A stretch of DNA of 64,000 nucleotides. It comes from Manis javanica. Lineage: Eukaryota > Chordata > Mammalia > Pholidota > Manidae. Where the stretch lies: contig NC_133161.1 in the NCBI RefSeq assembly GCF_040802235.1, positions 146,063,121 to 146,127,120 of the forward strand, written 5' to 3'. The notes under the pieces are model-generated. The model saw only the letters and a program-made list of their open reading frames with translations, was not told where the DNA came from and made no database searches. Positions 58,505 through 64,000 of this stretch are shown piece after piece. The stretch's first letter is position 1. Every line of letters starts with the position of its first letter. Both the position numbers and the translations under genes were made by a program.

Positions 58505-59428
58505 ATGAAAAGGCAAAACTACAGGCAGACAAAGATCACAGAGACAACACCTGAGAAGGAGACAGACCTAACTAGTCCTCCTGAAAAAGAATTCAAAATA
58601 AAAATCATGAACATGCTGACAGAGATGCAGAAAAAAATGCAAGAGCAATGGGATGAGATGCAGAGAAAAATGCAAGAGCAGTGGGATGAGATGCAGAGAA
58701 AAATGCAAGAGCAGTGGGATGAAGTCCGGAAGGAGATCACAGATGTCAGGAAAGAGATCACAGAAGTGAAACAATCCCTGGAAGGATTTATAAGCAGAAT
58801 GGATAAGATGCAAGAGGCCATTGAAGGAATAGAAGCCAGAGAACAGGAACGTATAGAAGCTGACATAGAGAGAGATAAAAGGATCTCCAGGAATGAAACA
58901 ACACTAAGAGAAATATGTGACCAATACAAAAGGAAAAACATTCGTATTATAGGGATACCAGAAGAGGAAGAAAGAGGAAAAGGGATAGAAAGTGTCTTTG
59001 AAGAAATAATTGCTGAAAACTTCCCCAAACTGGGGGAGGAAATAATCGAACAGACCATGGAATTATACAGAACCCCCAACAGAAAGGATCCAAGGAGGAC
59101 AACACCAAGACACATAATAATTAAAATGGCAAGGATCAAGGACAAGGAAAGAGTTTTAAAGGCAGCTAGAGAGAAAAAGGTCACCTATAAAGGAAAACCA
59201 ATCAGGCTAACATCAGACTTCTCAACAGAAACCCTACAGGCCAGAAGAGAATGGCATGATATACTTAATGCAATGAAACAGAAGGGCCTTGAACCAAGGA
59301 TACTGTATCCAGCACGACTATCATTTAAATATGATGGTGGGATCAAACAATTCCCAGACAAGCAAAAGCTGAGGGAATTTGCTTCCCACAAACCACCTCT
59401 ACAGGGCATCCTACAGGGACTGCTCTAG
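58505..59428 (+). CDS. L1 ORF1 protein (RNA-binding chaperone), intact
   Basis: 307 codons, ATG in good context (CACCATGA) to TAG at 59426-59428. It is the trimeric nucleic-acid chaperone that coats L1 RNA. N-terminal ~33 residues are polar; a coiled coil follows at ~33-110, containing three tandem 11-residue units (MQRKMQEQWDE type) and three heptads (VRKEITD type); an RRM-like domain at ~140-235 includes RIIGIPEEE and the ARIKDKERVLKAAREKK block; the C-terminal domain includes LQARREWHDI and the YPARLSF stretch. Length is normal for mammalian ORF1 (human 338; the difference is mostly in the coiled coil). No frameshift. Confidence 0.95.
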   Translation: MKRQNYRQTKITETTPEKETDLTSPPEKEFKIKIMNMLTEMQKKMQEQWDEMQRKMQEQWDEMQRKMQEQWDEVRKEITDVRKEITEVKQSLEGFISRMDKMQEAIEGIEAREQERIEADIERDKRISRNETTLREICDQYKRKNIRIIGIPEEEERGKGIESVFEEIIAENFPKLGEEIIEQTMELYRTPNRKDPRRTTPRHIIIKMARIKDKERVLKAAREKKVTYKGKPIRLTSDFSTETLQARREWHDILNAMKQKGLEPRILYPARLSFKYDGGIKQFPDKQKLREFASHKPPLQGILQGLL

Positions 59429-59623
59429 ATGGGAGCACCCCTAAAAAGAGCACAGAACAAAACACACAACATATGAAGAAGGGAGGAGGAGGAATAAGAA
59501 GGGAGAGAAGAAAAGACTCTCCAGACAGTGTATATAACAGCTCAATAAGCGAGCTAAGTTAGGCAGTAAGATACTAAAGAAGCTAACCTTGAACCTTTGG
59601 TAACCACGAATCTAAAGCCTGCA

Positions 59624-62600
59624 ATGGCAATAAGTACATATCTTTCAATAGTCACCCTAAATGTAAATGGACTTAATGCACCAATCAAAAGACATAGAGT
59701 AATAGAATGGATAAAAAAGCAAGACCCATCTATATGCTGCTTACAAGAAACTCACCTTAAACCCAAAGATAAGCATAGACTAAAAGTCAAGGGATGGAAA
59801 AACATATTTCAGGCAAACAACAGTGAGAAGAAAGCAGGGGTTGCAGTACTAATATCAGACAAAATAGACTTCAAAACAAAGAAAGTAACAAGAGATAAAG
59901 AAGGCCACTACATAATGATAAAGGGCTTAGTCCAACAAGAGGATATAACCATTCTAAATATATATGCACCCAATACAGGAGCACCAGCATATGTGAAGCA
60001 AATACTAACAGAACTAAAGAGGGAAATAGACTGCAATGCATTCATTGTAGGAGACTTCAACACACCACTCACCCCAAAGGATAGATCCACCGGGCAGAAA
60101 ATAAGTAAAGACACACAGGCACTGAACAACACACTAGAAAAGATGGACCTAATAGACATCTATAGAACTTTACATCCAAAAGCAACAGGATATACATTCT
60201 TCTCAAGTGCACATGGAACATTCTCCAGAATAGACCACATACTAGCTCACAAAAAGAGCCTCAGTAAATTCCACAATATTGAAATTCTACCAACCAATTT
60301 TTCAGACCACAAAGGTATGAAAGTAGAAATAAATTCTACAAAGAAAACAAAAAGGCTCACAAACACATGGAGGCTTAACAACATGCTACTAAATAATCAA
60401 TGGATCAATGAACAAATCAAAATAGAGATCAAGGAATATATAGAAACAAATGACAACAACAACACTAAGCCCCAACTTCTGTGGGATGCAGCGAAAGCAG
60501 TCTTAAGAGGAAAGTATATAGCAATCCAGGCACACTTGAAGAAGGAAGAACAATCCCAAATGAATAGTCTAACATCACAATTATTAAAACTGGAAAAAGA
60601 AGAACAAATGAGGCCTAAAGTCAGCAGAAGGAGGGACATAATAAAGATCAGAGAAGAAATAAACAAAATTGAGAAGAATAAAACAATAGCAAAAATCAAC
60701 GAAACCAAGAGCTGGTTCTTTGAGAAAATAAACAAAATAGATAAGCCTCTAGCCCAACTTATTAAGAGAAAAAGAGAGTCAACACAAATCAACATAATCA
60801 GAAATGAGAATGGAAAAATCACGACAGACTCCACAGAAATACAAAGAATTATTAAAGACTACTATGAAAACCTATATGCCAACAAGCTGGAAAACCTAGA
60901 AGAAATGGACAACTTCCTAGAAAAATACAACCTCCCAAGACTGACCAAGGAAGAAACACAAAAGTTAAACAAACCAATTACAAGCAAAGAAATTGAAACA
61001 GTAATCAAAAAACTACCCAAGAACAAAACCCCGGGGCCGGACGGATTTACCTCGGAATTTTATCAGACACACAGAGAAGACATAATACCCATTCTCCTTA
61101 AAGTGTTCCACAAAATAGAAGAAGAGGGAATACTCCCAAACTCATTCTATGAAGCCAACATCACCCTAATACCAAAACCAGGCAAAGACCCCACCAAAAA
61201 AGAAAATTACAGACCAATATCCCTGATGAACGTAGATGCAAAAATACTCAATAAAATATTAGCAAACAGAATTCAACAGTATATCAAAAGGATCATACAC
61301 CATGACCAAGTGGGGTTCATCCCAGGGATGCAAGGATGGTACAACATTCGAAAATCCATCAACATCATCCACCACATCAACAAAAAGAAAGACAAAAACC
61401 ACATGATCATCTCCATAGATGCTGAAAAAGCATTTGACAAAATTCAACATCCATTCATGATAAAAACTCTCAGCAAAATGGGAATAGAGGGCAAGTACCT
61501 CAACATAATAAAGGCCATATATGATAAACCGACAGCCAGCATTATACTGAACAGCGAGAAGCTGAAAGCATTTCCACTGAGATCGGGAACCAGACAGGGA
61601 TGCCCACTCTCCCCACTGTTATTTAACATAGTACTGGAGGTCCTAGCCACGGCAATCAGACAAAACAAAGAAATACAAGGAATCCAGATTGGTAAAGAAG
61701 AAGTTAAACTGTCACTATTTGCAGATGATATGATACTGTACATAAAAAACCCTAAAGACTCCACTCCAAAACTACTAGAACTGATATCGGAATACAGCAA
61801 AGTTGCAGGATACAAAATCAACACACAGAAATCTGTAGCTTTCCTATACACTAACAACGAATCAATAGAAAGAGAAATCAGGAAAACAATTCCATTCACC
61901 ATTGCATCAAAAAGAATAAAATACCTAGGAATAAACCTAACCAAGGAAGTGAAAGACTTATACTCTGAAAACTACAAGTCACTCTTAAGAGAAATTAAAG
62001 GGGACACTAATAAATGGAAACTCATCCCATGCTCATGGCTAGGAAGAATTAATATCGTCAAAATGGCCATCCTGCCGAAAGCAATATACAAATTTGATGC
62101 AATCCCTCTCAAATTACCAGCAACATTCTTCAATGAATTGGAACAAATAATTCAAAAATTCATATGGAAACACCAAAGACCCCGAATAGCCAAAGCAATC
62201 CTGAAAAAGAAGAATAAAGTAGGGGGGATCTCACTCCCCAACTTCAAGCTCTACTACAAAGCCATAGTAATCAAGACAATTTGGTACTGGCACAAGAACA
62301 GAGCCATAGACCAGTGGAACAGATTAGAGACCCCAGAAATTAACCCAAACATATATGGTCAATTAATATTTGATAAAGGAGCCATGGACATACAATGGCA
62401 AAATGACAGTCTCTTCAACAGATGGTGCTGGCAAAACTGGACAGCTACATGTAGGAGAATGAAACTGGACCATTGTCTAACCCCATATACAAAGGTAAAC
62501 TCAAAATGGATCAAAGACCTGAATGTAAGTCACGAAACCATTAAACTCTTGGAAAAAAACATAGGCAAAAACCTCTTAGACATAAACATGAGTGATCTCT

Positions 62601-63439
62601 TCTTGAACATATCTCCCCGGGCAAGGAAAACAACAGCAAAAATGAGCAAGTGGGACTACATTAAGCTGAAAAGCTTCTGTACAGCGAAAGACACCATCAA
62701 TAGAACAAAAAGGAACCCTACAGTATGGGAGAATATATTTGAAAATGACAGATCTGATAAAGGCTTGACGTCCAGAATATATAAAGAGCTCACACGCCTC
62801 AACAAACAAAAAACAAATAACCCAATTAAAAAATGGGCAGAGGAACTGAACAGACAGTTCTCCAAAAAAGAAATACAGATGGCCAAGAGACACATGAAAA
62901 GATGCTCCACATCGCTAATTATCAGAGAAATGCAAATTAAAACTACAATGAGGTATCACCTCACACCAGTAAGGATAGCTGCCATCCAAAAGACAAACAA
63001 CAACAAATGTTGGCGAGGCTGTGGAGAAAGGGGAACCCTCCTGCACTGCTGGTGGGAATGTAAATTAGTTCAACCATTGTGGAAAGCAGTATGGAGGTGC
63101 ATCAAAATGCTCAAAACAGACCTACCATTTGACCCAGGAATTCCACTCCTAGGAATTTACCCTAAGAACGCAGCAATCAAGTTTGAGAAAGACAGATGCA
63201 CTCCTATGTTTATCGCAGCACTATTTACAATAGCCAAGAATTGGAAGCAACCTAAATGTCCATCTGTAGATGAATGGATAAAGAAGATGTGGTACATATA
63301 CACAATGGAATACTACTCAGCCATAAGAAGTGGAAAAATCCAACCATTTGCAGCAACATGGATGGAGCTGGAGAGTATTATGCTCAGTGAAATAAGCCAA
63401 GCGGAGAAAGAGAAATACCAAATGATTTCACTCATCTGA
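59624..63439 (+). CDS. L1 ORF2 protein (endonuclease / reverse transcriptase), intact
   Basis: 1271 codons from the first ATG (59624) to TGA; the frame is open 5' to a TTG at 59597, but ATG gives the usual N-terminus. The enzyme nicks target DNA and primes reverse transcription. The APE-type endonuclease has N13 (TLNVNGLN), E42 (QETHL), D144/N146 (GDFNTPL), the SRIDH block and a SDHKG His. The RT has FADD with D701/D702 and the preceding [12 protein letters not shown] block. The C-terminal Cys motif C-x3-C-x7-H-x4-C starts near residue 1129. Human ORF2 is 1275 aa. No missing catalytic residue seen. Confidence 0.95.
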   Translation: MAISTYLSIVTLNVNGLNAPIKRHRVIEWIKKQDPSICCLQETHLKPKDKHRLKVKGWKNIFQANNSEKKAGVAVLISDKIDFKTKKVTRDKEGHYIMIKGLVQQEDITILNIYAPNTGAPAYVKQILTELKREIDCNAFIVGDFNTPLTPKDRSTGQKISKDTQALNNTLEKMDLIDIYRTLHPKATGYTFFSSAHGTFSRIDHILAHKKSLSKFHNIEILPTNFSDHKGMKVEINSTKKTKRLTNTWRLNNMLLNNQWINEQIKIEIKEYIETNDNNNTKPQLLWDAAKAVLRGKYIAIQAHLKKEEQSQMNSLTSQLLKLEKEEQMRPKVSRRRDIIKIREEINKIEKNKTIAKINETKSWFFEKINKIDKPLAQLIKRKRESTQINIIRNENGKITTDSTEIQRIIKDYYENLYANKLENLEEMDNFLEKYNLPRLTKEETQKLNKPITSKEIETVIKKLPKNKTPGPDGFTSEFYQTHREDIIPILLKVFHKIEEEGILPNSFYEANITLIPKPGKDPTKKENYRPISLMNVDAKILNKILANRIQQYIKRIIHHDQVGFIPGMQGWYNIRKSINIIHHINKKKDKNHMIISIDAEKAFDKIQHPFMIKTLSKMGIEGKYLNIIKAIYDKPTASIILNSEKLKAFPLRSGTRQGCPLSPLLFNIVLEVLATAIRQNKEIQGIQIGKEEVKLSLFADDMILYIKNPKDSTPKLLELISEYSKVAGYKINTQKSVAFLYTNNESIEREIRKTIPFTIASKRIKYLGINLTKEVKDLYSENYKSLLREIKGDTNKWKLIPCSWLGRINIVKMAILPKAIYKFDAIPLKLPATFFNELEQIIQKFIWKHQRPRIAKAILKKKNKVGGISLPNFKLYYKAIVIKTIWYWHKNRAIDQWNRLETPEINPNIYGQLIFDKGAMDIQWQNDSLFNRWCWQNWTATCRRMKLDHCLTPYTKVNSKWIKDLNVSHETIKLLEKNIGKNLLDINMSDLFLNISPRARKTTAKMSKWDYIKLKSFCTAKDTINRTKRNPTVWENIFENDRSDKGLTSRIYKELTRLNKQKTNNPIKKWAEELNRQFSKKEIQMAKRHMKRCSTSLIIREMQIKTTMRYHLTPVRIAAIQKTNNNKCWRGCGERGTLLHCWWECKLVQPLWKAVWRCIKMLKTDLPFDPGIPLLGIYPKNAAIKFEKDRCTPMFIAALFTIAKNWKQPKCPSVDEWIKKMWYIYTMEYYSAIRSGKIQPFAATWMELESIMLSEISQAEKEKYQMISLI

Positions 63440-63524
63440 GGAGTATAGGAACAAAGGAAAAACTGAAGGAACAAAACAGCAGCAGAATTACAGAACCCAA
63501 AAATGGACTAACAGGTACCAAAGG

Positions 63525-63640
63525 GAAAGGAACTGGGGAGGATGGGTGGGCAGGGAGGGATAAGGGGGGGGAAGAAGAAGGGGGGTATTAAGATTAGCAT
63601 GCATGGGGGGGAGGGAGAAAGGGGAGGGTGGGCTGCACAA
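63525..63640 (+). other. G-rich tract in the L1 3'UTR, potential G-quadruplex
   Basis: Several G3-G9 runs within ~115 nt (GGGTGGGCAGGGAGGG, GGGGGGGG, GGGGGG, GGGGGGGAGGGAG, GGGGAGGGTGGG). A G-rich 3'UTR segment is a known L1 feature; similar tracts are in the other copies here. Confidence 0.8.
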
Positions 63641-63780
63641 CACAGAGAGGACAAGTAGTGACTCTACAACATTTTGCTAAGCTGATGGACAGTAACCGTA
63701 ATGTGGTTGTTAGGGGGGACCTGATATAGGGGAGAGCATAGTAAACATAGTATTCTTCAGGTAAGTGTAGATTAAAAATT

Positions 63781-63811
63781 TAAAAAAAAAAAAAAGAAAG
63801 AAAGAAAGAAA
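63781..63811 (+). other. L1 A-tail with GAAA repeats
   Basis: A14 followed by (GAAA)4, a common pattern of ageing L1 tails. Confidence 0.85.
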
Positions 63812-64000
63812 AGGGGGATTACTCCTTAACAGGATAAAACTATTGGTAAATCAAAGATCAACGCATGCTTTAAATATCCTTAATGTTGATCACTTAAAGG
63901 GTGTCAGATGATCAGCTATGGAGGTACTCTTTTCTGATAATATTCCTTTCTCTTAATTAAAAAAAAAAAAAAAAGCAGTTACTGTGTGCTGACCTCCAAT
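63812..64000. other. RNF214: Sequence after the L1 tail
   Basis: Presumed RNF214 intron. A second A-run of 16 at 63959-63974 follows an ATTAAA. It could be 3'-transduced sequence or plain intron. Confidence 0.4.

Larger units (their letters stand above)
56902..63795 (+). mobile_element. Full-length LINE-1 with two intact ORFs
   Basis: About 6.9 kb. Order: 5' leader with a YY1-type motif (56902-57150), tandem ~210-bp monomers (57160-58160), unique 5'UTR part (58160-58504), ORF1 (58505-59428), inter-ORF region (59429-59623), ORF2 (59624-63439), 3'UTR with G-rich tract (63440-63780) and an A-tail with GAAA repeats (63781-63811). The intact frames suggest a recent insertion from an active family. 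It lies antisense to RNF214 in an intron. I see no target-site duplication at the ends. Competence is inferred from sequence integrity only. Confidence 0.93.

Noticed and set aside
58519-59184. 221-codon - strand frame, Leu/Ser/Phe-rich
   Set aside because: Exact antisense shadow of L1 ORF1, caused by its Lys/Glu-rich codons.
59597-59623. ORF2 extended start
   Set aside because: The frame is open upstream, but 59597 is TTG. The ATG at 59624 gives the usual L1 ORF2 N-terminus.

Overview
The window is nuclear DNA of a placental mammal. It carries most of a conserved vertebrate locus: the complete beta-secretase gene BACE1 on the + strand (9 coding exons, 501 codons), and the 3' two-thirds of the RING-finger gene RNF214 on the - strand (10 coding exons, 430 codons visible; the 5' part lies beyond the right edge). 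The two genes are tail to tail, as in the human 11q23.3 arrangement. By the same synteny, the CpG-rich promoter at about 430-1250 is probably that of CEP164, reading left and out of the window. Only BACE1 and RNF214 are read from coding sequence; CEP164 is inferred.

Layout: 1-1250 CpG-island promoter; 1251-4400 intergenic with MIR and L2 fossils; 4400-5082 BACE1 promoter and 5'UTR with four upstream ATGs; 5083-22356 BACE1 coding exons, with a second CpG island inside intron 1 (about 13.85-15.02 kb); 22357 to about 26.5 kb BACE1 3'UTR, which probably overlaps the RNF214 3'UTR; 26599-30585 nine RNF214 exons; 30586-55179 one 24.6-kb RNF214 intron filled mostly by LINE-1 insertions, plus a Tigger1 fossil, a hAT/ZBED-like fossil and a 5S rRNA scrap; 55180-55319 one more RNF214 exon; 55320-64000 further RNF214 intron containing a full-length LINE-1.

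The most unusual object is that LINE-1 at about 56902-63795. Both reading frames are uninterrupted (ORF1 307 aa, ORF2 1271 aa from its first ATG), with endonuclease, reverse transcriptase and Cys-motif residues present. Its 5'UTR holds tandem ~210-bp monomers, themselves built from two ~68-bp half units. Around it lies a record of L1 activity: nested insertions with clear target-site duplications, tiny 3'-end-only copies, and one insertion that contains only the end of ORF1 and the inter-ORF region yet is flanked by a perfect 15-bp duplication.

Organism: there are no Alu, B1/B2, carnivore tRNA-Lys SINEs, ruminant Bov-tA, or other young SINEs that I can recognise. SINE fossils are MIR only, while L1 is young and active. 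The L1 3'UTR style looks laurasiatherian and my best guess is a pangolin (Manis or relative); this rests on memory of repeat styles and is only moderately supported. Gene functions are well established from the human orthologues. Exon borders were assigned by reading GT/AG sites and checking frame continuity.
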